Shown one piece after another: positions 44,210 to 55,071 of a DNA stretch of 64,000 nt (the stretch's first letter is position 1; each line of letters begins with the position of its first letter). The stretch comes from Perognathus longimembris pacificus (lineage: Eukaryota; Chordata; Mammalia; Rodentia; Heteromyidae): contig NC_063167.1 of assembly GCF_023159225.1 (NCBI RefSeq), positions 70,495,798-70,559,797 on the forward strand, given 5' to 3'. A model generated the notes under the pieces. It searched no databases. It was given only the letters and a program-made list of their open reading frames with translations, and was not told the origin of the DNA. A program made the translations under genes and the position numbers.

Positions 44210-46250
44210 CTACACGTCGAGCACATGGTTGAGATAGGAGATGTAGCAGATGGCCAGGCGCAGGATCTCGATCTTGGAAAGCTTCTTGTCCGGCGGCAGC
44301 GTGGGCAGCAGCTTGCGCAGCTCGGCGAAGGCCAGGTTGAAGGCTTCCACGCGGATGCGCTCGCGCGTGGCGTGCGCCGAGCGGTACTTGGCAGTGGCGC
44401 GGCGGCGGCGCCGCTTCTCCTCGCGGCTCAGCGGCTGCGGGTGTGGGTACAGCGCGGCCCGGCTGCCGTCCCGGCCCCCCGCGCCCTCGGCTTCCTCCAC
44501 CGGCTCCAGGTCCGACACGCTGCCCAGCGCCTTGGCGTCCGCTCCACCCAGGGATTCGGGGTCCGAGGGCGCCGAGCTGGGACGGTCGGAGTCGGCCGCT
44601 TGGTCCGGGCTCAGCATCATTTTGGAGGCTGGGAGAGATGGGGTGAAAGGAGCGAATGAATCAGGGCGTGAACGGACGGGATCGCGTCCCCAGGCCCGGG
44701 CCCGCCCTGCGAGGCTCACCCCTGGTCCCCCGGGGCTCGGCGTCGCGCGGGGACGCCGGAAGGGACCGGAGCCGCCCGGCCCGCGCCGCCCTGGGCCTGG
44801 AGCCGTCCTGGTGCCCTGGCCCCGGGAGCCCGAGGCCTGCAGCGCCCGCCTGCAGCGCGCGCCCAGGCCAGCCCCCAGCCGTGTCATTCCTGCCCCGCAC
44901 CCTGTCTCCTTCCCGATGTGTGAGGAACACCACCTCGGGAGACAACATTCGCGGCCCGCCCGAGCGCCTGAGGCCGAGCAGCTCGGAGCCGCTGCGCCCG
45001 AGGGTCTGGGGTGCGCGGGGGAAGGGGGTCCTCCCGGCGACGCGACACGGGCAAAGCAGGGGGTCCCTACCCCCGGACGCAGCGGCGGGCGCAGGAAGGC
45101 TCCCCGAGCTCCTCGGAAATAATAAAGAAACGGCCGGCCGCCGTACAGACGCCCTCGCCTGCGGGGGGACCCGCCCTGCGCCCCGCGGGCGGTGCGAGCA
45201 CCATCTGCCGCGCCGGCCTCCGAGCCCCGGCCCGGGGACGCCGCTGCGGGAATGAAACAATGCCGCTGCGTGGAGACCACCGCGCGGCCGCCCGGAGAAG
45301 CCTGGGAGCCCGGCGCCCCCGCGGGGCGAGCCCGGGGCTGAGGTCGGGGCTCCCGAGGGCCCTGGCGGGGGCTGCTGCTCAGCCCGCGGAGGTCGGGGTC
45401 CCGGCGACCGGCGGCGCGAGGAGGCCTGGCGAGGCCCTGCGTGCGCCCGGCTTCCTTCTTACCCGGACCTCCAGGAGAGGCCGCCGAGCCCCGCGCCCGC
45501 GCCGGCCCCTCCTGCCAGGCCCTGGTCGGAGCCCCGGGATCGGAGTTCCCTGACTGCGCGCACCGGCTTCGAACCCTCGGCCCAGGCCCAGTGAGCCGCC
45601 GCGGGCCGCCCCAGAGCGCGGCCTCTGTTCCCCTCGCCGCGTTCGGCGACTCGGGAGCCCACGGGACCCCGCAGCTGGGGTCCCCGCCGCGAAGGCGGAT
45701 CCTCCCGGCGACCCGCCAGGAAGCGCCCGGGCGAGCGCGGTCAGCGGGGACCCGCGGCGGCCCCCGCGCGTCCCGGACCCACGCGCGCATCCAGGGAGGG
45801 AATGAGGAAGGGCGGGACGGCCTCTGCGGAGTGGCCGTCGGCGTGGAAAGTTGCCGCCGGTCCTCAGGGCGCCTCCCGTTCTCCCCGGAGCAGAGCGACC
45901 GTGTGCACTGGACCTAAACCCACCTACAGAACGAACGCGCGCCGCCCGCGCCGGAGCCGCCGCGGAGCCCCCGCTGGAAGGGGAAAATCACCGCGATTCA
46001 CCGGCGTCTCACCTGGCGCGAGCCCCTGGGACGACCGTTCCTCCGATCGCTTGGAGTTGGGATTCCCGGGAAGCGAGTGAAGGGGAAATTCCCGCAGAGG
46101 ACAGAAAGCAGCGGAGGTTTCTTACATTCGGAGATGAGGACGCAGCCGCCCGGGCGCAGGGCCGCGGCCGGGACCGCGGGACAGAGATTCAAAGCCGGCG
46201 GTGGAGACACGGCTCAGGGCGTGGAGAGGTCCAAGATGACCTCTCCTCTT
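43860..46250. promoter_or_regulatory. NHLH2: CpG island over NHLH2
   Basis: CpG dinucleotides are dense from about 43.86 to 46.25 kb, covering the coding exon and most of the intron. CpGs are sparse on either side. Islands over developmental bHLH genes are common and usually unmethylated. The GC richness also creates long overlapping open frames in all six readings that are not genes. Confidence 0.9.
44210..44620 (-). CDS. NHLH2: NHLH2 (HEN2/NSCL-2) neuronal bHLH transcription factor
   Basis: This is a complete 136-codon coding region in one exon, starting at ATGATG (44620-44615) and ending at TAG (44212-44210). The protein begins [20 protein letters not shown], then has an acidic Ser/Pro/Glu-rich N-terminal part. 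A basic region follows at residues 70-90 ([20 protein letters not shown]; Glu87 and its Arg neighbours contact the E-box), then helix 1 (about 91-103), a loop with LPPDKKLSK, and helix 2 (about 115-132), ending LNHVLDV. It binds CANNTG sites, dimerises with E-proteins, and in mammals acts in developing neurons and hypothalamic control of body weight and reproduction. The bHLH half looks identical to the human protein as I remember it; the N-terminal half has a few substitutions and one extra residue near position 48 (usual length 135). NHLH1 is excluded by the N terminus. The start follows a splice acceptor by 8 bases. Confidence 0.98.
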   Translation of the reverse strand: MMLSPDQAADSDRPSSAPSDPESLGGADAKALGSVSDLEPVEEAEGAGGRDGSRAALYPHPQPLSREEKRRRRRATAKYRSAHATRERIRVEAFNLAFAELRKLLPTLPPDKKLSKIEILRLAICYISYLNHVLDV

Positions 46251-46765
46251 TAATTGTCCTTAAACGTTTCGGGAAAAAATCGTTGTTGATCTTTTTTTTT
46301 TTCTTCAAAACAAAACAAAACAAAACACAGGTGGAGTGGAAGTGCCAGGGTTTGCCCGTTCTTCTAGGCGCTGTAAATAACAAAAGAGATGGCAGAGATG
46401 AGCGCGACCTCCGAGGGCTGATCCCCTACTTTCTAATAGCCGGTCATCGATGAGAAGATGGCTAAAACCCAACCTCGGAGGACTCGCGCCCTCCCTCCCG
46501 GACCTTCACCGGGCTGGAACAGGACAGCGCTGCGCAGGGACGGGGGTCCTGCTCTCAACGGGTGTTTTCGGCGGCTGCTTTCTGAGATAAAGCTTTGTTC
46601 AGCTGATGTCTGCCCGGTGTCCGGGAACACAATACTACCTAGGGGCTTTCTCCTCCCTTCTTTACTTGGATGTTGGGTAAACAGGCGCCTCTTCCCCAGT
46701 TCCGAAGTCTTCCCCTCCGGGCTCTCCCCCCACCCCTCACTCCAGCCCCCACCCCTACTCCTTAC
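44629..46765 (-). other. NHLH2: NHLH2 intron 1 (inferred)
   Basis: A pyrimidine-rich acceptor (tttcaccccatctctcccag, ending at 44629) lies 8 bases before the ATG. A strong CAG|GTAAGG donor starts at 46765. The 2.1-kb intron is very GC-rich and contains no SINE. The size is inferred from these two sites, not from a transcript. Confidence 0.6.
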
Positions 46766-46950
46766 CTGGTAACCCAATATCTGTGGCGAGTGGCTGGGAA
46801 ATGCCTGCAGAAGGGCTGGGGGCCGTGGCCAGTCTCCGGTGACAGAGGAGGAGGACGGAGGAGCCGCGTGCCTGTGGCTGCTGGACTCTCTTGGTGCCAA
46901 TTGATTCAGCCTGGAGATGGTGGAAAAGATAAAAGCTGGAGAAGGGGGGG
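46766..46950 (-). other. NHLH2: NHLH2 noncoding exon 1 (inferred)
   Basis: This is sequence upstream of the GTAAGG donor at 46765. It would be a 5' UTR of roughly 150-200 bases. The right edge is a guess based on A/T-rich promoter-like words at 46920-46990. Confidence 0.5.
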
Positions 46951-47050
46951 GGGATGGAAATTTTTCCCCCTAAATTGATATTTAATGGGAAATCCTATTG
47001 GACAGGAACCTGGACACGAGTCACTTAATTGGACTTGACATCTGTCACAG
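46920..47050 (-). promoter_or_regulatory. NHLH2: NHLH2 candidate core promoter
   Basis: On minus, CCAAT boxes occur at 47001-46997 and 47032-47028, a TATA-like TTAAATA at 46985-46979, and a second T/A-rich word at 46935-46924. A MEIS/TGIF-type inverted pair TGACA-TC-TGTCA lies at 47036-47047 and includes a CATCTG E-box. Spacing of CCAAT and TATA-like boxes fits a start near 46945-46955. Confidence 0.55.
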
Positions 47051-47300
47051 TGTGGGAGTTTTCACAGCCCAAATATTTTAGCAGACAGAGCAGATTCCGG
47101 GTGAATCTGTGCCATGAAATAGAACAGTTGAAAGCAGTCCACGACAGAAAGTGCAGCCGCCAAGCAGAGGCTGGAGCTGCGATCAAGCTCAGGCGGGTTC
47201 TTGTTTTCAGATTATTGATGCTCTGTTTAAATGCAAATAAGTAAAGCATCCTCCATGGGAGAATTCCTCTGGTGTGTAAAAAAACAAACAACCCAGCATC
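47051..47300. promoter_or_regulatory. Upstream NHLH2 region with POU octamer
   Basis: Repeat-free DNA just upstream of the promoter holds a perfect POU octamer ATGCAAAT at 47231-47238. It is a candidate proximal enhancer only because of position and motif; no conservation data are available here. Confidence 0.4.
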
Positions 47301-47515
47301 TTTCGTTCATGTTTGGGGAAATGGACATATACACTGCACAATAAATAAGAAGCTACAATTCATACAACACATTCATAGAGACCCCAGCTAATGTTTATTA
47401 GCAATCGTTTACATTTAACGGCTTGATGGTGCATATTGCTTTTTTTTTTTTTTAATGATTCTCCACTGAAAGAAGACCCTACCCATTAAGTCATCGGTGG
47501 CACTGAGAACAGAAC

Positions 47516-47566
<51 letters not shown>

Positions 47567-49137
47567 CACCTCTGTGTCTTTTCTCTTTGGCTACTCTGCC
47601 ATTCAACGGAAAACAGGAGGACACACTCATGTTTCTGACTGCCCCCAACTCTTGAGCACTTGTGCCTTCGGGCATGTCCAGTGGGAGCCTGGGGGGCTGG
47701 GTGCAGAACACTCCCACCACAGCGTCCCACTGCCATGCTGCACACCCGTGACCCCTGACCCCCGGTGTCCATGCTCCCTCATGGAGGTGATGCACAGATG
47801 AATTCGTTTGTTGCTTTATGCAGGGACCAGTAGTCACCACTCCGTGCATGCTTTGCTGTCGGTTGAATATTGCCGATTACTATTTGTGATTATTTAATTT
47901 TTTTATTGATCAAGCTTAAAAAAATGAGTGTTGTGATAGCCTTATGTCCCCCCTCCTGTCCCCAAGGGGGTCACTGTGGAGAGCAGAGTCTAATTTTCCT
48001 CCCTTATCAGTTTTGACACCAAACTAGATTTCATCATTAGGAGAGGGGCATGGGGCCACCCACTTTCCACCCCTGCCCCCCCGTGAGTTCCTCGAGGTTG
48101 TCACAAATATTGCTTTCTTCCTGAGAGGCCCCTGGACCAGAAGAGGGCAGGGGTAGGAGAGAGAGGGGCACACACATGCCCACCCACCCAACCAGAAGGA
48201 CAGGCAGTGGAAGCAGGTGAGTAGTGAGCTCTTTCAGGGGGTGGGAATGGAAGGGATGTTGCTAACAGCTGACCCTGCACCCCCACACTGCAGGAATACC
48301 CACAGGCAGATGCCCCCCAGGTGCCACCCCTCCCTGCGCGTACCTGCTGGGTGGGAGCACTAAACCCGGGGGTTAGAAGCCCTGGTGTGTCTGCAGGGGA
48401 CCAGTGGGGGGCAGGCACCTCAGTGTGGTGGTCCCCCTGGGGGTGTGCACACCCAACCCAGGGCCAACCCGATCCTGCTGCCATCTGCGAGAATCTAGAC
48501 ACACCAGCCTTTACAGTCAGGCTGATGCACTCCCCATAATGACCCATCAGCCCATCAATCCACACTCCCGCAGTGAACACACAGATCCCACACAGCCATG
48601 CCTAGCCACACGCCAGGGACACAGGTGCAGATTCACACACACAGAGTCTGTGCACACACATGTGCACGTGCACACAGTGCACACACATATGCACACACAT
48701 GCACACATTTGTGCACGTGCATATGTGTATGCACATGCATGTACTCGTACATGTGTGCTGACACACTGTCTCCCACCCCTCCCCCACATTTGCCTCGAAG
48801 CCTGCCCTCCCAGGCACAGATGCCCCTCCATGTGTCTCCTCACGTGCTCCTCTTACCTCACACTTCAGGCCACACCTAGCGCTAGGACCGTCCACCTCAC
48901 TAGGCTGTGTCGCTACCAGGTAAGGTCTGCAGCTCCAGTCCTTAGCTTCGACATCCAAACGCAACCCACTGTCAGTACTCAGAACACTGCTAGTAAATAC
49001 TCAGTTCATATGTGGTAAGTACTCAGATGACTTATAGTGGGTACTCAATCCATTATAAGTACTCCGTTCATGTATGGTAAGTATGCAAAGGAACCTAGGA
49101 CATTCATAATGTAAGAACACTTTGACCAAAGACACCA
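47301..49137. other. Intergenic; GT and CA tracts
   Basis: A pure GT run (47518-47565) and a mixed CA/TG tract (48618-48760) are present. Repeated words 'gtactcag', 'ggtaagta' form a degenerate 30-40-bp tandem at about 48975-49085. No gene signal. Confidence 0.6.
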
Positions 49138-49334
49138 ATGGCACTAGGAATGTGTCTCAGTGGTAGAGTGCTTGCCTTGCATGCATGAAGCCCTGGGTTC
49201 AATTCCTCAGCATCACATAAACAGAAAAGGCCAGAAGTGGTGCTGTGGCTCAAGTGGCAGAGTGCCTTGAGCAAAAATAAGCCAAGGACAGTGCTCAGTC
49301 CCTGAGTTCGAGCACCAGGACTGGAAAAAAAAAA
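49138..49334 (+). repeat. Type 2 SINE, plus strand
   Basis: 'ctaggaatgtgtctcagtgg', 'gggttcaattcctcagcatc' and the shared tail mark the element. The words 'aaagacacca' flank it (49124 and 49333), a plausible target duplication. A short deletion removes 'ctag' in the tail. Confidence 0.87.
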
Positions 49335-49406
49335 GACACCAGAGGCTTCATTTATATTGGGTTTTTTTTTTTTGTAGTTGTTTGTTTGTTTGTTTTATAA
49401 CAATGG

Positions 49407-49582
49407 CAAACCCGTGCTGGTGGCTCAGGCCTGTAATTCTAGCAGGAAAGTCAGTGAGACTCGTATCTCCAATTAATCACCAGAAAACCAGAATTGATGC
49501 TGTGGCTCAAGTGGTAGAGTGCTAGCCTTGAGCTGGAGCCCAGAGTTCAAGCCCCACACTGACAAAAAAAAAAAAAAAAAAG
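49407..49582 (+). repeat. Type 1 SINE with internal deletion, plus strand
   Basis: The head 'gtgctggtggctcaggcctg' jumps from 'tctagc' directly to 'aggaaagtcagtgagactcg', missing about 50 bases. The tail and A run are intact. Confidence 0.85.
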
Positions 49583-49826
49583 GCAGATGCGATGCACCTC
49601 TGGCTCACACTTGTAATCCTGGTTACTCAGGAGTCTGAGATCTGAGGATCACAGTTCAAAACCAGCTTGGGCAGGAAAGTCTGTGAGATTCTTATCTCCA
49701 GTTAACCAGTGAAAGGCTGGAAGTGGAGCTGTGGCTCAAATGGTAGAGCACCAGGCTTGAGCGAGAAAGCTATGCAAGAGCAGGAGGCCCTGAGTTCAAA
49801 ACCCAGTACTAACACAGAAATAAAAG
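49583..49826 (+). repeat. Type 1 SINE, plus strand
   Basis: This is a full-length element immediately after the A run of the previous copy ('ggctcacacttgtaatcctg', 'gagctgtggctcaaatggta'). Confidence 0.9.
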
Positions 49827-50252
49827 ATCTGTACCAGACACAGGAAGACCATGTGCTGGGGGCTGCCATAGCAGGATGGAAATGTACACTTGCACAGGTG
49901 CAGGGGGCCAGAGTGAAGGGAGGCACAGAACCATGCAGACCCTTCCCTCCCTCCCCCAGGAGCTTTCTAGGAATGCTCCGGGCTGGAAGCATATGGCCGT
50001 GTCAACAGCAGCCTGGAAAACAACTCATTTCACAATTTCCCTTCATCTTCTCTATCAAGGAAAATGGACTTCAAATGATCGTGGATAGTGCAATGTTGGC
50101 TGGAAAAAGTCTGAACACTAACTAGGTGGAAAAAAAATTAAAAGAAAAAAAAACCCAGTTCAAATGGGCCCAGCCCTGCCAGCCAAAGTCATAGCGGGGC
50201 CCAGGAGAGCCTCTCCTAAGCATTCAGGGATATGTATTTTACAGAGTACCAT
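49827..50252. other. Intergenic, no recognised feature
   Basis: Single-copy sequence between SINEs, with an A-rich stretch at 50130-50155. No gene signal. Confidence 0.5.
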
Positions 50253-50575
50253 CCTGCTAGGGTGATGGCTCATGCCTGTAATCTTAGGTTCTCAGGTGGC
50301 TGAGATGAGGTTCTAGCAGTTCTAGGCCAGCCTGAGCAGAAAATTCATAAGACCCTATGTTAAACAGCTGAATAAAGAAAAAAGCTGGGCATGGTGGTAC
50401 ATGCCTGTCAACACAGCTATATTGGAATCCTAAATAGGAGACCTGTGGTCCAAGCTTGCCAGAGCAAATGCAAAGCCCTATCTGAAAAATAACTAAAGTA
50501 AAAAGGGCTGGAGTCATGGTCTAAGTGATAGAGTGTCTGCCTGACAAATGCGAGGTCCTGAGTTCAAACTTATAT
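50253..50575 (+). repeat. Composite older SINE (two B1/Alu-like units plus ID-like unit)
   Basis: A first unit 'gatggctcatgcctgtaatc', a second 'gctgggcatggtggtacatg' and a final tRNA-like 'gggctggagtcatggtctaa' with 'gaggtcctgagttcaaac' follow one another with A-rich linkers. It could be one trimeric family or neighbours that inserted head to tail. Confidence 0.7.
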
Positions 50576-50612
50576 ACATACATCCACATATGTATATATG
50601 AAGAAAGGAGAG

Positions 50613-50818
50613 GGGGCTGGGGATATGGCCTAGTGGCAAGAGTGCCTGCCTCATATACATGAGGCCCTGGGTTCGATTCCCCAGCACCACATATACGGAA
50701 AATGGCCAGAAGTGGCGCTGTGGCTCAAGTGGCAGAGTGCTAGCCTTGAGCAAAACAAAGCCAGGGACAGTGCTCAGGCCCTGAGTCTAAGCCCCAGGAC
50801 TGGCCAAAAAAAAAAAAA
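50613..50818 (+). repeat. Type 2 SINE, plus strand
   Basis: It is close to consensus: 'ggggctggggatatggccta', 'gggttcgattccccagcacc', shared tail, A run. 'agaaaggagag' flanks both sides (50600 and 50819). Confidence 0.93.
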
Positions 50819-51006
50819 AGAAAGGAGAGAGGGAGGGAGGGAAAGAGGGAAGGAAGGGAGGGAGGAAGGAAGGAAGGAAGGAAGGAAGGAAGGGAGGGAG
50901 GGAGGGAGGGAGGGAGGGAGGAAGGAAAGAAGGGAGGGAGGGAGGGAGGAAGGAAGGAAGGAAGGAAGGAAGGAAGGAAGGAAGGAAGGAAGGAAGGAAG
51001 GAAGGA
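50819..51006. repeat. (GGGA)n/(GGAA)n microsatellite
   Basis: A purine-only array of about 185 bp lies directly after a SINE A run, ending in a pure GGAA stretch (50951-51006). Confidence 0.96.
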
Positions 51007-52620
51007 ACTCTGGTCTTACAAACAGCTAATTCAATTTTAGAGCTGGAGGCTCTAAAGTACTTGTTTTCTAGATGGGGCAGCATTGTGAGGAGGGCTCCCA
51101 GCCCCACCCATGACATGGCTTGGTGCTGGGCCCAGGGACATTTCTGCTGGCTCCAGCCTGGGCCATTTCCCACTAAATGCTGGATGTGTTGCCCAGCCTC
51201 ATAAAACAGAAAAATAAAAATATAACAAGTGTCTTTTAATTGTATTTACCAGAAGACTCATTTGATGGTGATTTCCTTCAGAGCAATTATTTATAGCCTG
51301 TGTGTCCATGTGTTTTTGCGTGCATGCTTATGCATATAATACACATACATGCACCTATATAGATGCGTGCATGCCTGTGCACATACATGCACACACGTTC
51401 CAACAGCAGAGGCAGCTTTCGGAGCCCAGGAAGAAGCCAGCCATCGTAGTGATGTGAGGATAGAAGTGCTTCGGGAATCTGCCCTCTGACTCCTCAGCTA
51501 CTTTAGTGTGTCTCAGGATCCGCAGCCAGAATTCCAGAATGGTGCCTGGCTGCCCGCCAGGGGCTCCCCTGGAGTTGGAAGGTGCACTGCTGGGCACTGG
51601 GTTGTGAGGAGCAGCCAGAGTGCCCATTGGGCTGCGTTTCAGGGGTGAACACTCAGAAGAGGTGATCTCCAGCCTCCCACGTTCTCCCTGAGGTTAACTC
51701 ACATTCTCCTCACTTACGTCCTGCTAATTCTCAGCAAGGTACTACAGAAATTGTGGGTTCCGATCTTTGCTCCACGTGCAAGTTCTTCCTCAGTGGGGGT
51801 GTTCCCTCCCCCCAGCCCCCATGCTTTCTTCACCCTCATCTTGGAGCCCACAGTTGAGGAAGGGACACCTTGAGAGCTGCCCTGAACCCAGGAGAGAAAA
51901 TGTTGCCCTGGGAAACACCAAACCACTGTGAAGGCCCAGTGCTCATCTCCCACTGAGCTCTAACCCAGGTTCTCCAACTTGGAATTTTCTAGACTTTGCT
52001 CACCGCCCTTGCCACACCTGCTAATACAGCCTGGTGCTCTGGCCTGGGTGTTCGTGTGTTCTCATCAAATGCTGCGCAGAGGAGAGCCTCACAACAGAGA
52101 AGCAAGTGTTTTCTGTGTGTCCCTGTACCACCTACAGCTCAGGCCAGGCCTGGACTCAAGGTCCCGCCTGCAGGAGGCCCACCGCCGCTGGGTGGGTGGG
52201 ATTCCGGATGTTGGTTTTTAATCTTTTCAAAAATGCTCTTTAATGTTGACATAAAACTCCTGGAAGAAAAAAATAAGCATGTTTTAAAAGGTTATAAAAA
52301 GGTCATTTCCAGTAAGGAAAACACAATGTTTGTGAGCCTTCCGAGACGTGGGGGAAGGGACAGAAAGAAATGGCTCCGGCCATGCCAGCATGACAATTCC
52401 AGCATATAAAACACTGCAAGACAGCCACCGCCTGTGGATAATCAAGCATATCCAAGTTATTATGTAGAAAAAATGTACACATAATTAATGAAGCATTCCA
52501 TTTTTTTTTTCATGCGAATGTCCCAAGGTCCAGTAGATAAAGCCTCCAGAACTAATTGGCTCAAGGTTGCATCTCAGGGCTGTTGTTGCTGTCACTGTGA
52601 TGCCGTATGAGGACCGAGAC
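51007..52620. other. Intergenic, no recognised feature
   Basis: A mixed TG/CA tract lies at 51296-51400. The rest is SINE-free single-copy DNA without a recognisable gene. Confidence 0.5.
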
Positions 52621-52624
52621 CACA

Positions 52625-53290
52625 AATGGCTTTCCACATGGCCCAGTGCCCTCCAACATGACGCAGTGCCCTCTAACATGACCCAGTGCCCTCTAACGTG
52701 TCCCAGTGCCCTCCAACATGACCCAGTGCCCTCTAACATGACCCAGTGCCCTCCAACATGGCCCAGTGCCCTCCAACATGACCCAGTGCCCTCCAACATG
52801 GTCCAGCACCCTCCACCATGGTCCAGTGCCCTCCAACATGGCCCAGTGCCCTCCATCCTGTCCCAGTGCCCTTCAACGTAACCCAGTGCCCTCCAACATG
52901 GCCCAGTGCCCTCCAACATGACCCAGTGCCCCCTAATGTGTCCCAGTGCCCTCCAACATGACCCAGTGCCCTCCAACATGGCCCAGTGCCCTCCAACGTG
53001 TCCCAGTGCCCTCCAACATGGTCCAGTGCTCTCCAATGTGACCCAGTGCCCTCCAACATGGTCCAGTGCCCTCCAACGTGACCAGTGCCTTCCAACATGG
53101 TCCAGTGCCCTCTAATGTGGCCCAGTGCCCTCCAACATGGCCCAGTGCCCTCTAACACGGTCCAGTGCCCTCTAATGTGACTCTGTGTCCTACATCCTAA
53201 CCCAGTGCCCTCCAACATGACCTGAAGCCACCCAACATGGCCCTGTGCCCTCCAACGTGACCCAGTGTCCTCCAGTGTGACCCAGGGCTC
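52625..53290. repeat. 20-bp minisatellite, about 33 copies
   Basis: The unit is 'cccagtgccctccaacatga' with variants at a few positions (aacgtg, tctaac, gtccag). From 52625 to about 53060 it stays in perfect 20-base register; a single-base deletion near 53080 shifts the frame once. A 60-base super-period makes 20-residue repeats appear in translation on minus, which accounts for the 183- and 161-codon frames. Confidence 0.97.
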
Positions 53291-53553
53291 CAGGATTCAA
53301 GGATGTCTCTGCATGAGTGGTGGTGGGGACTTCCGCTCAGGACTGTAACACCTTTGCTGGTTGTTATGGCAGAAAACAATTCCCATACCACACACCCAGA
53401 GCTTGGGGATGCTGACTTCATAAAAGATGAAGTATAGGCAAGGATCTGAGCACGGACGTCAGTCTTGGGCTATCTACATAGGTAGGTCCTAACTGCAACT
53501 GAATGCATCCTTACAACAGACACACAGACACACAGACACACACACAGACACAG

Positions 53554-53584
<31 letters not shown>

Positions 53585-55071
53585 TAACATGAAAACGGAG
53601 ACAAAAAAATATGGCAACAAGCCAAGGACCTCCAGTACCCGACCCCCAGGAGCTAGTAAAGATGAAGAACAGATCCCTCTTGAGAACCTGGAAGGCAGAG
53701 CGTGCTACCAGCCCACACCTAATTTCAGACCTCTAGAACTATTTTTTAAGCCACCTATGTGTAGTTATTTATTACAGCAGCCTCAGGAAACTGATACATG
53801 TGCTGTCTACCCCGGATTCAAACCTAGCTGTTAACTCAGGGTAATGATCAGCACTGTGTCTAACCCCATTTCTTTGCATGTGAGTCAGAGTGTTCGTGTG
53901 AGGGCTCTGGCACTAGGGACTCCAGGCCAACAGTCTGTGCAGTTGGTGTTTGTGGATAAAAGCTTGGTGCAAGATTTTATCCACAAACACAGTGAGGCTC
54001 ATGTTAGCGTAGGTGGGGGCAAGGGGGGGGGGCGGGTGAAGGGAGCAGAAAGCCCGTGGCAGGCTAGAGGCTGGGAGGCCAGGGCAGGATTCTTGTACCA
54101 AAGGGTTTCATGGGAAAATCCCCTGGTTTCCTTGGAATGACTTAGCTTTTTATATCCACATCTGTATTTTCAATCTCATCACAGGAATCTGCAAAATTAC
54201 AGACTGGGTCTCAGCCGCGGAGATTTCAGGTTGGCTCTGATGAATGACCATTTATCTGTCCTGAGCTGGCTCCAGGGTGATCTCAGGGCGGGGATTCATA
54301 GCACAGTTGGCCTTCCATAATGACCATGTGGAGGCCTAGGAGGCTGGCCAGGCCAAGGCCACTAGTCCCGGTCACTTCTGGTCTCAGGCCCTGTGAGTGG
54401 CAGAGGGACAACCAGTAGAGATGCCAAGTCACACTGCCTGCTCTCTGAGACATCAGCAATCCCCTTGGGAAGAGCAGTGTCCCACTCCCACACTGCAGGA
54501 GAAACCAATCACACTCTTCTTCCCGGAAGCCCAGAATGTCAGTCACAGTCAGGCCTCTCCCACTGGCTCCCAGCATCCTCTGGGAGACCGTCACCTTGGT
54601 GTTGATGATGCTCCCCTTGGCAGAGACCCTGATGCCCTCCTCCTCACCCAAGACCTTGGCAGTTAATAATTTAAGGGAGAGGGCGGGTGTTCTAGAGGCA
54701 TCCACACTTGAAGGAAACACCAGGGAAAACGTGTTCAGAAGACCCTTTTTGAAATGAGAATAATCACAGCGGTGTTAATCTCCTGCCCACAGGGACTTGG
54801 CTGGCATCATTACAGCAGGGACGCTGGAGGTGAGTTTGGGGAGCACACTTGTATTCTTAGTGAAAGAGCTGGTCTCCTTCTAAGCGACTGCCCATCCCAC
54901 CCTGGATTTCCAACATGGTAAACTCCATTTCCTCCAGGAGCTCCGCCCCAAAGTCAGAGCCCAGGTCCAGTGTGAACATGGAAATCAAGTTGGATAATGA
55001 TGTCCCTACTCAGCTCCTTGACAGCATTGCCTTTCCTAACACACCTTTTCTCATTTTAGCCTTCACCATTA
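53291..55071. other. Intergenic; CA tract and an inverted repeat
   Basis: An ACAC/ACAG tract lies at 53517-53581. The perfect inverted repeat at 53946-53990 is listed separately. A G run lies at 54020-54031. No gene signal in the remainder. Confidence 0.55.
53946..53990. repeat. Perfect 16-bp inverted repeat (hairpin)
   Basis: Arm GTGTTTGTGGATAAAA (53946-53961) is the exact reverse complement of 53975-53990, with a 13-base spacer. Within the spacer CTTG and CAAG can extend the stem. No known small-element family is recognised. Confidence 0.9.

Noticed and set aside
44250..45553. Plus-strand frames of 180-290 codons opposite NHLH2
   Set aside because: They are antisense readings of NHLH2 and its CpG island; GC-rich DNA lacks stops.
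52485..53218. Frames of 183 and 161 codons with a 20-residue repeat
   Set aside because: The periodicity comes from the 20-bp minisatellite; most of the frame has no sequence outside the array.
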